From contig JAJXUE010000014.1 in NCBI GenBank assembly GCA_021783135.1, positions 1-62,471 of the forward strand: a stretch of 62,471 bases of DNA, written 5' to 3'. How positions within the stretch are numbered: position 1 is the stretch's first letter; each line of letters opens with the position of its first letter. Both the position numbers and the translations under genes were made by a program. The notes beneath the pieces are model-generated. The model had not been told where the DNA came from and searched no databases. It saw only the letters and a program-made list of their open reading frames with translations. This DNA is from Bacillota bacterium (GTDB lineage Bacteria; Bacillota; Desulfitobacteriia; Desulfitobacteriales; JAJXUE01). Below are positions 17,782-25,996 of this stretch, one piece after another.

Positions 17782-18129
17782 ATGGGGGAAAGCTACCTAT
17801 CCGGCGTTGAATACCGCGATTCAACCAATCAAGAGCAAGAGTTGTATGCGGCACTACAGACTTTACAAGGGAAAAAGGTACGGCTGGTGATGAAGAATGA
17901 CGATATAACTGTGCTAGTAGATTGTCAGGCGCACATTAGTGATGTGGTACGCCATGAAAATCGCATTGAGACAGGACATCTCACTATGGACGATGTTTTT
18001 TTTGCCCTGATAAACGATGCCGGAGTAAACATATATTTTCCCTTAGTCCAATTTAAAGCTATCCAAAAGGTGGGCTATAGTTTAAATTTTATCTTTGATA
18101 CCTACCAGTGGTCTGCTACCAACATTTAA
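17782..18129 (+). CDS. Unknown 115-residue protein
   Basis: Soluble mixed alpha/beta protein, divergent from the Crp/Fnr gene across a 155-bp AT-rich region. GGGGGG lies upstream of the ATG. It contains LQGKKVRLVMKNDDITVLVD and, near the end, FPLVQFKAIQKVGYSLNFIF, which suggest a small beta-barrel. Not recognised. The divergent layout makes control by the Crp/Fnr protein possible. Confidence 0.5.
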   Translation: MGESYLSGVEYRDSTNQEQELYAALQTLQGKKVRLVMKNDDITVLVDCQAHISDVVRHENRIETGHLTMDDVFFALINDAGVNIYFPLVQFKAIQKVGYSLNFIFDTYQWSATNI

Positions 18130-18165
18130 TGTGTGGAGTGAATAGTGTATATAGGGTGAGGTAAC

Positions 18166-18273
18166 ATGGCGCGGATTCAACCTGTACTCTTGGTTTCAAC
18201 TCCGGGTGAAGTGACGGCTTTTGTTTTGGCGGTTATGGCTTTTGTTGTATGTATTGTGCTGGAGTTTGCGTAA
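18166..18273 (+). CDS. Small single-span membrane protein (35 aa)
   Basis: ATG 18166 to TAA 18273, preceded by GGGTGAGG at usable spacing. The product starts MARIQPVLLVSTPGEVTAF and then has one hydrophobic helix (VLAVMAFVVCIVLEFA) ending at the stop. This is a plausible small membrane protein or leader peptide ahead of the EMO-like gene, which begins 120 nt later. No homologue is known to me. Confidence 0.4.
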   Translation: MARIQPVLLVSTPGEVTAFVLAVMAFVVCIVLEFA

Positions 18274-18392
18274 AGAACTGCCGTGCATAATACATACGCT
18301 CTTTTACACGTAGGATATGTGGATGGCGTAAATGCTTTGGTTTTACAAGATTATCTTAAAACATTTTTATATTATGGTATGGAGGGATGGAC

Positions 18393-20471
18393 ATGACCCC
18401 GACCCCGACGCGACAACTATATTGGAATATTCAGGGTGAATGGCTGATTTATCCGCTGTTTGCCGTAAGCTTGCTTATACTTGCCTATGGATTTTATCAG
18501 CGATATAGTCTTTGGCAGCTTGGTCAACACGTTAACCGCAACGACAAGCCTTCAACTCGACTCAAGACAGCTTTCGATTATGTCATTACTCAACGTAAAA
18601 TTCTACGCGAAAAAGAGCCCGGCCTAATGCACCTGCTAATCTTTTGGGGTATGTTGGTGTTGTTCCTGGGTACGGTTGTGGTGGCTATGCAGTCAGATCT
18701 CGGCTTGCAGATTATGCATGGTGGTCTCTACCTATATTTTGAATCCTTTGCTTTGAATTTATTTGGCCTTGGCGTGTTAATAGGACTATTAATTGCGCTC
18801 TTTCGACGCTATATCCAAAAGCCTGACGGTATAGACAGCGGATTTGACGATGGTGTTGTGCTTGGTTTACTCTTGTTAATTGTCATAACCGGTTTCGTTT
18901 TGCAGGCGTTAAGAATTGTCGGGACACAAGATCCCTGGGCGGCTTGGTCCCCGGTCGGTAATTTTTTAGCGAATTTTTTCCGAGGCATGAGCATGCCGGC
19001 ATTAACTGCAACCCATAGGTTTTTATGGTGGTTTCACCTTGCCTTAGCCTTTAGCTTTATAGCCTACATCCCTTATGGAAAACTATTTCATCTAGGATTG
19101 GCACCGCTTAACATCTATTGCCGTTCCTTAGAACCAAAAGGCACTTTATCCTACATAGATATGGAGGATGAGACCGCTGAAACTTTTGGGGTAGGGAAAC
19201 TTGAAGAGTTTACTTGGAAGGATTTATTAGATACTGATGCGTGTGTTCGTTGTGGACGCTGCCAGAATAACTGTCCTGCCTACCTCAGCGGCAAGCCCTT
19301 GTCGCCCAAAAAATTAATCCAAGATTTAAGGCAACATCTTAATGTTAAGGGCGGTGCAATTTTGACTCTGCGCCAAAATTATGCCCAAAAAGGTATGGTG
19401 CAGGAGGAAATTGCGGCAGCAGACATGGCAACGGATGGTATTTTGGCCCAAACCTTGGTGAATAGTGTAGTGGAAGATGAGGTTCTGTGGGCGTGTACAA
19501 CATGTCGTTCCTGTATGGAACAATGCCCGACTTCAGTAGAGCACGTGCCTAAAATTGTCGATATGCGCCGCAATCAAGTACTAATGGAAAGTAACTTTCC
19601 GTCGGAAGCGCAACTGGCCTTTCGTAATATGGAAAACAACGGTAATCCATGGGGTATAGGATGGCAAACCAGGGCTGATTGGGCTAAAGATTTGGGTGTA
19701 GCGACATTTGATGAGAAGCCGGATGCGGAATATTTATATTGGCCGGGATGTTCCGGCGCCTTTGACTCCCGCAACAAGAAAGTAAGCACAGCCTTGGTAA
19801 AACTGCTACAGAGTGCAGGGACTAGTTTTGCCATTTTGGGTAATGCTGAAAAATGTTGCGGCGATTCCGCTCGGCGCATGGGGAATGAATACTTGTACTA
19901 CGCCCTGGCGCAAGAAAATATCGCTACAATGACAGGTTATGGCATTAAAAAGATTATCACGCAATGTCCCCATTGTTATAATACCCTACGTAACGAATAT
20001 CCCCAATTGGGCGGTGAGTTTGAGGTGCTACACCACACCGAAGTGCTTGCAGAACTTTTGCGCCAGGGCAAGTTAGCTGTTTCTGCGCCTATCCAGGCGA
20101 AGGTTACCTATCATGATTCTTGCTATCTAGGCAGGTACAATGATATCTTTGCGGCACCGCGCGATATTCTTAGTAGTGCGGGGGCTAAACTGGTAGAGAT
20201 GGAACGAAATTATAGCAAGAGTTTTTGCTGTGGTGCCGGAGGGGGACGGATGTGGTTGGAAGAAAAGCTTGGTAACCGTATCAATGAAATGCGTACTGAA
20301 CAGGCACTTGAGGTTGGGGCTGATATGGTAAGCACGGCCTGCCCGTTCTGTTTGACGATGCTGAGCGATGGAATCAAAAGTAAGGATGCCGCCGAGACTC
20401 TGCAGGCTAAGGATATAGCGGAAGTATTGTTTAATGCTATCAGCTGCGGTGAGAATAAGCTGCTTAAGTGA
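18393..20471 (+). CDS. Membrane Fe-S oxidoreductase with NarI-like and HdrD-like parts (EMO-like)
   Basis: 692 residues. About five hydrophobic helices at residues 15-245 with His residues resemble the NarI/haem-b domain. Two 4Fe-4S motifs follow (CVRCGRCQNNC and CTTCRSCMEQC), then two CCG domains (YWPGCSGAF, CCGDSARR, CPHC; YHDSCYLGR, CCGAGGGRMW, CPFC). This order is that of the ETF:menaquinone oxidoreductase (EMO) described in syntrophs and Geobacter and of related HdrDE-type proteins. It would pass electrons between a soluble donor and menaquinone. No etfAB is adjacent, so the donor is open. ATG 18393 is preferred because GGAGGG touches the ATG at 18387. Confidence 0.75.
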   Translation: MTPTPTRQLYWNIQGEWLIYPLFAVSLLILAYGFYQRYSLWQLGQHVNRNDKPSTRLKTAFDYVITQRKILREKEPGLMHLLIFWGMLVLFLGTVVVAMQSDLGLQIMHGGLYLYFESFALNLFGLGVLIGLLIALFRRYIQKPDGIDSGFDDGVVLGLLLLIVITGFVLQALRIVGTQDPWAAWSPVGNFLANFFRGMSMPALTATHRFLWWFHLALAFSFIAYIPYGKLFHLGLAPLNIYCRSLEPKGTLSYIDMEDETAETFGVGKLEEFTWKDLLDTDACVRCGRCQNNCPAYLSGKPLSPKKLIQDLRQHLNVKGGAILTLRQNYAQKGMVQEEIAAADMATDGILAQTLVNSVVEDEVLWACTTCRSCMEQCPTSVEHVPKIVDMRRNQVLMESNFPSEAQLAFRNMENNGNPWGIGWQTRADWAKDLGVATFDEKPDAEYLYWPGCSGAFDSRNKKVSTALVKLLQSAGTSFAILGNAEKCCGDSARRMGNEYLYYALAQENIATMTGYGIKKIITQCPHCYNTLRNEYPQLGGEFEVLHHTEVLAELLRQGKLAVSAPIQAKVTYHDSCYLGRYNDIFAAPRDILSSAGAKLVEMERNYSKSFCCGAGGGRMWLEEKLGNRINEMRTEQALEVGADMVSTACPFCLTMLSDGIKSKDAAETLQAKDIAEVLFNAISCGENKLLK

Positions 20472-20522
20472 GTTATGTAGTATCCTGAAACTACCCTGAA
20501 AATAGCTCGGGTCGCTGGGGTC

Positions 20523-20673
20523 GAGTTTATTTTCTGCTCCGTTTTGCAAACTACATCGCCTAGCATACTTTTCGGTTCGCTGCCTCACTGCCGCAAACGT
20601 AGCCTTAAATTGGGCGCGAGCCGAGTATGCTAACGGCGTCTCCGTAATGCTTCTCTGCGCAGAAAGTAAACTC
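20523..20673. repeat. Long imperfect palindrome (about 150 nt)
   Basis: The outer arms GAGTTTATTTTCTGC (20523-20537) and GCAGAAAGTAAACTC (20659-20673) are complementary but for one position. Inner arms TAGCATACTTTTCGGTTCGC (20561-20580) and GCGAGCCGAGTATGCTA (20616-20632) also pair. The whole would fold as a cruciform or long RNA hairpin with a 35-nt tip. There is no ORF or T-run. It could be a MITE-like remnant or a structured RNA. Confidence 0.7.
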
Positions 20674-20783
20674 ACCCTTTAGCTAATCGGCCCTTGTTGC
20701 ATTTTCCAGTGGTGCCGCAAAGCGGCATGGGGGTCTATTAAATTTAGCGTAGCGTCTTTTTGACATTTTAGACAAAGATATTG

Positions 20784-20808
20784 CAGGAAATTCCACTTTG
20801 CTGTCGAA
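20784..20808 (+). promoter_or_regulatory. Sigma-H-like / 0A-box-like element upstream of the fluoride riboswitch
   Basis: CAGGAAATT (20784-20792), nine bases, TGTCGAA (20802-20808): the same two blocks and gap as at 551-575. It lies about 25 nt before the riboswitch aptamer, so it is well placed as its promoter. Confidence 0.45.
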
Positions 20809-20830
20809 AAATATTGTTAAATTTTATGAT

Positions 20831-20930
20831 TAGGCGATGGGGCTCGCCTTAACTAAGCTTGGTTAGAACCACCCTAGGGTTAATAGCTCCTACTGGTAGG
20901 CAATCCTATCCAGTAGGAGTTTGTTTTTTT
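20831..20930 (+). ncRNA. Fluoride riboswitch (crcB motif) with terminator
   Basis: The aptamer has the conserved GGCGATGG...CTCGCC stem and the downstream TTAATAGCTCCTAC strand. The 3' strand CTCCTACTGG (20887-20896) alternatively pairs with CCAGTAGGAG (20910-20919) followed by TTTGTTTTTTT, a terminator. Fluoride binding would therefore allow readthrough into crcB 50 nt downstream. Gene context and sequence agree. Confidence 0.92.
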
Positions 20931-20980
20931 AGCCCTCAATGCAGTAAAATGAGGGTTAGGATGTCGGAAAGGAGAACGGT

Positions 20981-21352
20981 ATGACTTATTTGTTTATTGC
21001 TGTCGGCGGCATGCTGGGAGCCTTGGCCCGTTTTGGTCTAGGCACCTGGATCGGGCAAAGATGGAACAATGCTTATCCGCTCGGAACATTTTTGATTAAT
21101 ATCACCGGAGCTTTTGTGCTGGGATTTATTAACGTCTATTTTTTGGAACGAACAGTTGTTAGTCCGGCCTTGAGGCTAGGAATCGGTGTGGGGTTTCTTG
21201 GAGCGTACACAACGTTTTCTACCTTCACCTATGAAGCGATGCGGCTGATTGAGGACGGAAGTTATATGTTGGCTTTGGGATATGTCAGTGCCAGCGCGGT
21301 AATAGGGCTGATAGCTGTCTATTTAGGCATGACTTTAGGTCGTAATTTGTAG
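20981..21352 (+). CDS. crcB: Fluoride channel CrcB/Fluc
   Basis: 123 residues, four hydrophobic helices. Family motifs present: GGMLGALARFGLG, the GTFLINITGAFVLGF helix with Asn, and GFLGAYTTFSTFTYE. Fluc channels are dual-topology dimers that let F- leave the cell; only one copy is present, which fits a homodimer. It sits directly behind a fluoride riboswitch. AAAGGAGA precedes the ATG. It is followed by a DUF190 gene, a common partner. Confidence 0.95.
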   Translation: MTYLFIAVGGMLGALARFGLGTWIGQRWNNAYPLGTFLINITGAFVLGFINVYFLERTVVSPALRLGIGVGFLGAYTTFSTFTYEAMRLIEDGSYMLALGYVSASAVIGLIAVYLGMTLGRNL

Positions 21353-21397
21353 AAATTTTGCATTATGCGCAGCATTAGGCGTATGAGGAGGTTTATA

Positions 21398-21718
21398 ATG
21401 AGCGAGGTAGCAAAGATCCTAAAAATATATGTTGGGGAAAACGCACATTGGCAAGGTCAACCCCTCTATAGGGCAATTGTGATGCACCTGAAAGCAAATG
21501 GTTGCGCAGGAGTAACGGTTATCCGGGGCGTGGAAGGCTATGGCAAGGATAAAATTATTCATACTAACCGCCTGTTGGAATTGTCGGCTGACTTACCAAT
21601 GGTGATTGAATGCATCGATACTGCCACTAAAATTGCGAGCTTATTGCCGGAAATAAATACTATGGTCACCCGAGGCTTAGTCTTTACGAGTGATGTTGAG
21701 GTCCATAAATGGGGGTAA
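21398..21718 (+). CDS. DUF190 family protein
   Basis: 106 residues from ATG 21398 with GAGGAGG upstream. The family pattern is clear: KILKIYVGENAHWQGQPLYRAIV, GCAGVTVIRGVEGYGKDKIIHT and LPMVIECIDTATKI. DUF190 proteins have a PII-like fold and commonly accompany crcB; they may bind a ligand and modulate the channel, but the function is not established. Its stop lies just before the next gene's ATG. Confidence 0.88.
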   Translation: MSEVAKILKIYVGENAHWQGQPLYRAIVMHLKANGCAGVTVIRGVEGYGKDKIIHTNRLLELSADLPMVIECIDTATKIASLLPEINTMVTRGLVFTSDVEVHKWG

Positions 21719-21723
21719 TTTTG

Positions 21724-22461
21724 ATGCATAAAGATAGACACAAGGAAAACTGTATGGTTTGCGGTAGTGACCTGAACCATTTGAGCCAAGCCATTACAGG
21801 AAGTTGTATTTACTGCGGCGCTCAAGAACAAAGTTATTTTGTGTGTCCAGAGGGACACTTCGTGTGCAACCATTGTCATGCTGATGACGCATTACTGACC
21901 ATAACTAAATACTGTTTATCCTCTACGGCAACTGATCCCGGTCAAATGTTAGAGGAATTGCTGGCTGACCCAGATGTGGCCATGCATGGACCGGAACACC
22001 ATGCTTTGGTTCCTGCTGTTTTAGTCACGGCCTACCGTAATGTGACAGGCAAGGTGACAGACGAAGCTATTATTGAGGCCATCCGCAGAGCTAGTAAAAT
22101 CCCTGGCGGTTACTGTGGCACATATGGTGCCTGCGGTGCTGGCATTGGCGCCGGTGTTGCTGTTGCGGTAGTGACAGGCTCGACACCGTTAACTCCGGAA
22201 CCGAGAGCGCTCAGTAACTTAATCACGGCCCAAACGCTCCAGAAGATTGCGGAGCAAGGAGGTGCCAGATGTTGCAAAGCGAGTTCGCGCCTGGCCCTGC
22301 AGGCAGCACAAGAATTTTTTGCCAAGCACTTAGATTGTATTTTTCCTACCTCTGCGCCTCCAAGTTGCAGCTATATGAGACGTAACAAGCAGTGTAACCT
22401 AAACCAGTGCGGTTATTTTCCCATCCCAAGCAGTCACTCTGCCAAGAAAAGCTTGAGGTAA
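21724..22461 (+). CDS. DUF5714 family Cys-rich protein
   Basis: 245 residues from ATG 21724. The N-terminus has CMVCGSD, CIYCGAQE, FVCNHCH, probable zinc or cluster sites. The core has MHGPEHHALVPAVLVTAYRN and VPGGYCG-type IPGGYCGTYGACGAGIGAGV, then ARCCKASS, all family hallmarks. DUF5714 domains occur beside or fused to radical-SAM proteins in methanogens and Bacillota; the function is unknown. GGGGGT precedes the ATG, and the position five bases after the DUF190 stop makes it part of the fluoride operon. The C-terminus has three further Cys (CSYMRRNKQCNLNQC). Confidence 0.75.
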   Translation: MHKDRHKENCMVCGSDLNHLSQAITGSCIYCGAQEQSYFVCPEGHFVCNHCHADDALLTITKYCLSSTATDPGQMLEELLADPDVAMHGPEHHALVPAVLVTAYRNVTGKVTDEAIIEAIRRASKIPGGYCGTYGACGAGIGAGVAVAVVTGSTPLTPEPRALSNLITAQTLQKIAEQGGARCCKASSRLALQAAQEFFAKHLDCIFPTSAPPSCSYMRRNKQCNLNQCGYFPIPSSHSAKKSLR

Positions 22462-22486
22462 TAAATGCTTGATTCACGTGCTTAAA

Positions 22487-22544
22487 TTGACCTAATTGTA
22501 ATAATCGCCTATAATTAGGGCAATTATATATTAGCCCGGGGTAA
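22487..22544 (+). promoter_or_regulatory. Promoter and operator-like palindrome of the CstR-like gene
   Basis: TTGACC (22487-22492), 17 bases, TATAAT (22510-22515), then the near-palindrome TTAGCCCGGGGTAA (22531-22544). The layout copies the three other CstR-type promoters in this window, though the palindrome is weaker. It suggests autoregulation. Confidence 0.5.
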
Positions 22545-22556
22545 GGGGGAGCATAA

Positions 22557-22826
22557 ATGTATACCAGTGTCAATAAAGATGTGCTAAATCGTCTGAAAAC
22601 AGTCAAAGGGCATGTCAGCGGCATCGAAAAAATGATTGAGCAAGACCAAAATTGCAGTGATATTTTACTACAGTTAGGTGCCATTCGTTCCGCAATTAAT
22701 AAAGTATCAATAATTATTGCCGAACATTATGCTCTGGCATGCTATGATTCAGCTATTGACAATGGTGCTGACCCGAAGGAAGTTATTAGAAAGGCCATTC
22801 AAGCTGTAATTAAAAGTAACGGCTGA
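22557..22826 (+). CDS. CsoR/RcnR-family repressor, CstR-like
   Basis: 89 residues, all helical: RLKTVKGHVSGIEKMIE then NCSDILLQLGAIRSAINKV. Cys33 and Cys62 are 29 apart, the spacing of the reactive pair in CsoR and CstR. The position four before the second Cys, His in copper-sensing CsoR, is Tyr58 here, with His57 one residue off. Loss of that ligand is characteristic of the persulfide sensor CstR rather than a Cu(I) sensor. It probably binds the TATACCCC/GGGGTATA sites upstream of trx, a methyltransferase and the HesB selenoprotein. GTAAGGGGG precedes the ATG. Confidence 0.8.
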   Translation: MYTSVNKDVLNRLKTVKGHVSGIEKMIEQDQNCSDILLQLGAIRSAINKVSIIIAEHYALACYDSAIDNGADPKEVIRKAIQAVIKSNG

Positions 22827-22846
22827 TCTGACGGCGTGATTTCTGG

Positions 22847-22899
22847 TTGACAGCATGGGTTATTTTAGGTATACTTTTAATATACCCCCTAGGGGTATA
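22847..22899 (+). promoter_or_regulatory. Thioredoxin promoter with CsoR/CstR operator
   Basis: TTGACA (22847-22852), 17-base spacer, TATACT (22870-22875), then the perfect palindrome TATACCCCCTAGGGGTATA (22881-22899) over the start of transcription. G-tract palindromes of this form are the operator type of CsoR-family repressors. Confidence 0.8.
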
Positions 22900-22953
22900 T
22901 TTGGGGGGACTAATCACCTTAGATTCATGGATTAAATTCAGGAGGTATTAAGT

Positions 22954-23280
22954 ATGAGCGCAACAATCATTAGTGTTACGGATGCCACATTTGAAAGTCA
23001 AGTTGTTAAAGCTGAAAAACCGGTATTGGTCGATTTTTGGGCAGATTGGTGCGGTCCGTGCAAAATGCTGGCACCAATTTTGGAAGGTTTGGCTACAGAA
23101 TACGGCGAGAAAATTATAGTTGCCAAGCTGAATGTTGACGAAAATCCTCAAACACCTGGTACGTTTGGCATTATGGGTATACCAACTTTGCTGATGTTTA
23201 AAAATGGTCAAAATGTCGGAAAATCTGTTGGGTATAAATCCGCCGCAGAACTTAAAAGCTTTATTGACAGCAATCTCTAA
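22954..23280 (+). CDS. trxA: Thioredoxin
   Basis: 108 residues, a single thioredoxin fold with the active site [10 protein letters not shown] and the cis-Pro loop MGIPTLLMF. Cytoplasmic disulfide reductase. Length and motifs are standard, except GTFGIMGIP where YGIMSIP is commoner. CAGGAGGT precedes the ATG. Alone between a CstR-type promoter/operator and a terminator, which ties it to persulfide or thiol stress. Confidence 0.95.
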   Translation: MSATIISVTDATFESQVVKAEKPVLVDFWADWCGPCKMLAPILEGLATEYGEKIIVAKLNVDENPQTPGTFGIMGIPTLLMFKNGQNVGKSVGYKSAAELKSFIDSNL

Positions 23281-23312
23281 TTCAGCGCTATTCTAATAAA
23301 TTTTGACCCTAC

Positions 23313-23347
23313 AGGCAGACTGATAATATTTAGTCTGCCTGTTTTTG
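23313..23347 (+). terminator. Terminator after trxA
   Basis: AGGCAGACT pairs with AGTCTGCCT, followed by GTTTTTG. Confidence 0.9.
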
Positions 23348-23405
23348 TTACGTTGGGGGACTCTCTGTCCAAGTGAATATAAATAGGAGAGTTTGAGGTG
23401 GAGCA

Positions 23406-24080
23406 GTGGCTAAAATTCTAGTAGTGGATGACGTGAAGGAGATTGGCGAACTAATTAAAGTGTACTTGGAACAGGCTGGGATGGAGGTCGTTTTAGCGTA
23501 CACGGGGCAATCTGCTTTGCGGGAAATTACTGCCCAAACCGTCGATTTGATAATTCTGGACCTAATGCTGCCGGACATGAATGGCCTTGAGTTATGCTAC
23601 TCACTGCGTCGTTCTAATCCAATTCCGGTTATTATAGTAAGTGCTAAAGGAGAGGAATTGGATCGCGTCAGCGGGTTGGAACGAGGTGCCGATGATTATG
23701 TGACCAAGCCGTTCTTTCCACGCGAGCTAGTAGCTAGGGTTTTGTCAATTCTCCGTCGAGGTGGTCTTACGCCACACCCTGAGGAATTAGCTTTGGGTCC
23801 TTTGCGCATCATGCGGGGTGAGGGACGAGTCATATTTTTCGATCATGCAGCTTTGCTCACGCCGAAAGAACTAGATTTACTTTGGCATTTGGCCTCTAAC
23901 AATGGGATCGTTTTTAGGCGAGAGGAATTATTGGCCCAATTGTGGGGGTGGCTTAACGCTGCAAATACCAGAACTGTAGATGCACACATTAAACGGCTGC
24001 GGCATAAATTGGACAAAATTGGTGCGGGTAAATATCTGCGTACGGTTTGGGGGGTAGGCTACAAGTTTCAGATTGATTAA
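23406..24080 (+). CDS. OmpR/PhoB-family response regulator
   Basis: 224 residues. The receiver domain has the acidic pair DD in ILVVDDVKE, phospho-acceptor Asp in LIILDLMLPDMNG, and Lys in DDYVTKPFF. The C-terminal winged helix runs from about 130 (LLTPKELDLLWHLASN; TVDAHIKRLRHKLD; VGYKF). GTG start with GAGGTGGA upstream. No histidine kinase is adjacent, so it is an orphan; its signal and targets are unknown. It has its own terminator and so is separate from the chemoreceptor gene downstream. Confidence 0.9.
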   Translation: MAKILVVDDVKEIGELIKVYLEQAGMEVVLAYTGQSALREITAQTVDLIILDLMLPDMNGLELCYSLRRSNPIPVIIVSAKGEELDRVSGLERGADDYVTKPFFPRELVARVLSILRRGGLTPHPEELALGPLRIMRGEGRVIFFDHAALLTPKELDLLWHLASNNGIVFRREELLAQLWGWLNAANTRTVDAHIKRLRHKLDKIGAGKYLRTVWGVGYKFQID

Positions 24081-24094
24081 ATAGTAGTAGAGCT

Positions 24095-24137
24095 AAAAAC
24101 CAGCATGGACGCGTAAGGCGTACGTATGCTGGTTTTT
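24095..24137 (+). terminator. Terminator after the response regulator
   Basis: AAAAACCAGCAT pairs with ATGCTGGTTTTT around a loop that itself contains an ACGCGTAAGGCGT mini-hairpin. Confidence 0.85.
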
Positions 24138-24174
24138 GCTTTTCAACAATTAATTCAATTTTTGATCTGATTTG

Positions 24175-24203
24175 CAGGAATATGTCGAACTAAACTAGAA
24201 AAT
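24175..24203 (+). promoter_or_regulatory. Sigma-H-like promoter of the chemoreceptor-cytochrome operon
   Basis: CAGGAATAT (24175-24183), 14 bases, GAAAAT (24198-24203). A TGTCGAA core (24183-24189) overlaps the spacer. It resembles the elements at 551 and 20784, with a shifted second block. Confidence 0.35.
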
Positions 24204-24262
24204 AAGACAATTAGCTTAGATAAAGAGCAAGGATAAAAATGCTGCTATTTGGATGGTGACAA

Positions 24263-25996
24263 ATGCTGCAAAACAAGTTTAATTTTGATCGAATAAGATC
24301 AAAGATTTTGTTGGGTAACGCGCTGGTTTTAGTTGTCATGATCATTATCGTTATATGTTCGGCAGTTAATTTTTACCAAACCAAAGCGTCGCTGACAACT
24401 ACAGATCAAGTTTACGTGCCTCAGATAGAAGTTGCCAGCTCAATCAAGGAAACTGTACTCAAACAAAACGTTACTGTGCTGAATTACATCAATACGCCAT
24501 CCCTTGCAATTAAGGATGACTACCGCGATTTAGATCGTACCTTTGCAGCTGACTATCAACAAGTAAGTCAATTGGCCTTAACTATGCACGACAACAACCT
24601 AGTTGCGGAAATAAATCAACTTAAAGAGCAACATGATAACTTCTCTTTGATTGCCAACAATATTTTTAGTCATTCTGACAAGAGTGATCCACTTTTGGTC
24701 AAAACGCTAATACAAAATTACACAATTGCTGTGCAAAAAGTGGCTGGCTCTGCCGCTATGTTAGCTACTAACTACAATAAATTCCTGCAGAATTCACTGG
24801 CAAGTACTGAGAACCAACTTGACTTAGCACTGGTAATTATGATCAGTTTAGCTATTATTGCCCTTGTAGCGGCGATAACTTTAACCATCATTCTTGCGCG
24901 CAAGATCACTGCGCCGATGGAAGCGATGATTGAGGTATCACAGAAAATAGCGCAAGGTGATTTGCGGGAGCGCGTGAACTTGCATGATCGGGGCGAGGTT
25001 GGCAGTCTGGCCACATCCTTCAACTCTATGGTTGAAAAATTGAGTGGTTTGATTCGGGATATCATTTATGCGGGCGACTATATAGTTAATGTTAGCCAAG
25101 ATTTTGGGCGACAAGCGAATGATTCATCTCTGGCCTCAGACACGGCTGATTCTGTGCTCAAAGCAGTAGTAGACAGTTCTGCGCATCAGTCTGTTACTGT
25201 CGGTTCTTTGCTTAATTCAGCCCACAGTGTGGCTAAGTCAATCGAGCAGATTAACGACAAAATTGAACAGGTAAACCGTCATAACACAGAGACGGTAAAT
25301 TTAGCTGAGCAAGGCCAAAAGTCAGTTGAAGAGGGGTTTGACCAGATGGCCGTGATTCGTAGTACGATGGGTTATTTGGGTAATGCGCTTAATGAACTTG
25401 TAACGTTTAACGGAGAAATTTCACGCACAACCAGCTTAATTGAGAACTTTGCTGAACAAACAAATATGTTAGCTTTAAATGCGGCAATCGAAGCCGCGAG
25501 GGTAGGGGAACAGGGCAAAGGCTTTGCGGTTGTGGCGGATGAAGTGCGTAAGTTGGCGGACGAGTCGGCTAAATCTGCGGTCCAAATTCGCCAAGTTATC
25601 GACAAAATAGAAGAAAAATCAGATGCTACTGTTGAGAGTATGCGGGAGAGTGAAACGGTAGTGGCCAGCGGCTTGGCCGCAATGCAGAAGGTGGGTAGTT
25701 CGTTAACTCAGATGGTAGGTTACATTAATAGTTCTGCCAGCCAATTCAAGGAATTAGTGGCTGAGAGCGCAGAGATGGCGACTAACGGTAAAATTATCGT
25801 CAGCGACATTGAAGACCTGCAGCTAATTGCACAGGAAACTGTGAGCCACTCTGACAATCTTGGTAAGGTAATTAAACGTCAGAGCGGGGCAATGGTTGCC
25901 GCCGCAACTTCACTGGGCGAAATTGCCACTACTTTGGAACAATCTGCCGGTAAGTTTGAGTTGGCTGACGTTGTTAAGGGGAGGACAGATAAATAA
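24263..25996 (+). CDS. Methyl-accepting chemotaxis protein (transmembrane)
   Basis: 577 residues. TM1 at about 17-38, an extracytoplasmic four-helix-bundle sensor of about 150 residues, TM2 near 190-212 ([20 protein letters not shown]), a HAMP domain ([22 protein letters not shown]), and a signalling hairpin with [24 protein letters not shown]. Its stop overlaps the ATG of a pentahaem lipoprotein (TAATG), so the two are translationally coupled. The receptor may read the redox state or ligand of that cytochrome. Confidence 0.92.
   Translation: MLQNKFNFDRIRSKILLGNALVLVVMIIIVICSAVNFYQTKASLTTTDQVYVPQIEVASSIKETVLKQNVTVLNYINTPSLAIKDDYRDLDRTFAADYQQVSQLALTMHDNNLVAEINQLKEQHDNFSLIANNIFSHSDKSDPLLVKTLIQNYTIAVQKVAGSAAMLATNYNKFLQNSLASTENQLDLALVIMISLAIIALVAAITLTIILARKITAPMEAMIEVSQKIAQGDLRERVNLHDRGEVGSLATSFNSMVEKLSGLIRDIIYAGDYIVNVSQDFGRQANDSSLASDTADSVLKAVVDSSAHQSVTVGSLLNSAHSVAKSIEQINDKIEQVNRHNTETVNLAEQGQKSVEEGFDQMAVIRSTMGYLGNALNELVTFNGEISRTTSLIENFAEQTNMLALNAAIEAARVGEQGKGFAVVADEVRKLADESAKSAVQIRQVIDKIEEKSDATVESMRESETVVASGLAAMQKVGSSLTQMVGYINSSASQFKELVAESAEMATNGKIIVSDIEDLQLIAQETVSHSDNLGKVIKRQSGAMVAAATSLGEIATTLEQSAGKFELADVVKGRTDK

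Noticed and set aside
20472-20700. Coding sequence on the minus strand across the palindrome (two overlapping frames of 118 and 182 codons)
   Set aside because: They run antiparallel into the intact EMO-like gene, have no ribosome site and no domain, and are explained by the inverted repeat and the shadow of the real gene.
22557-22826. Calling the repressor a copper-sensing CsoR
   Set aside because: The His expected four residues before the second Cys is Tyr, and no copper ATPase or chaperone gene is nearby.
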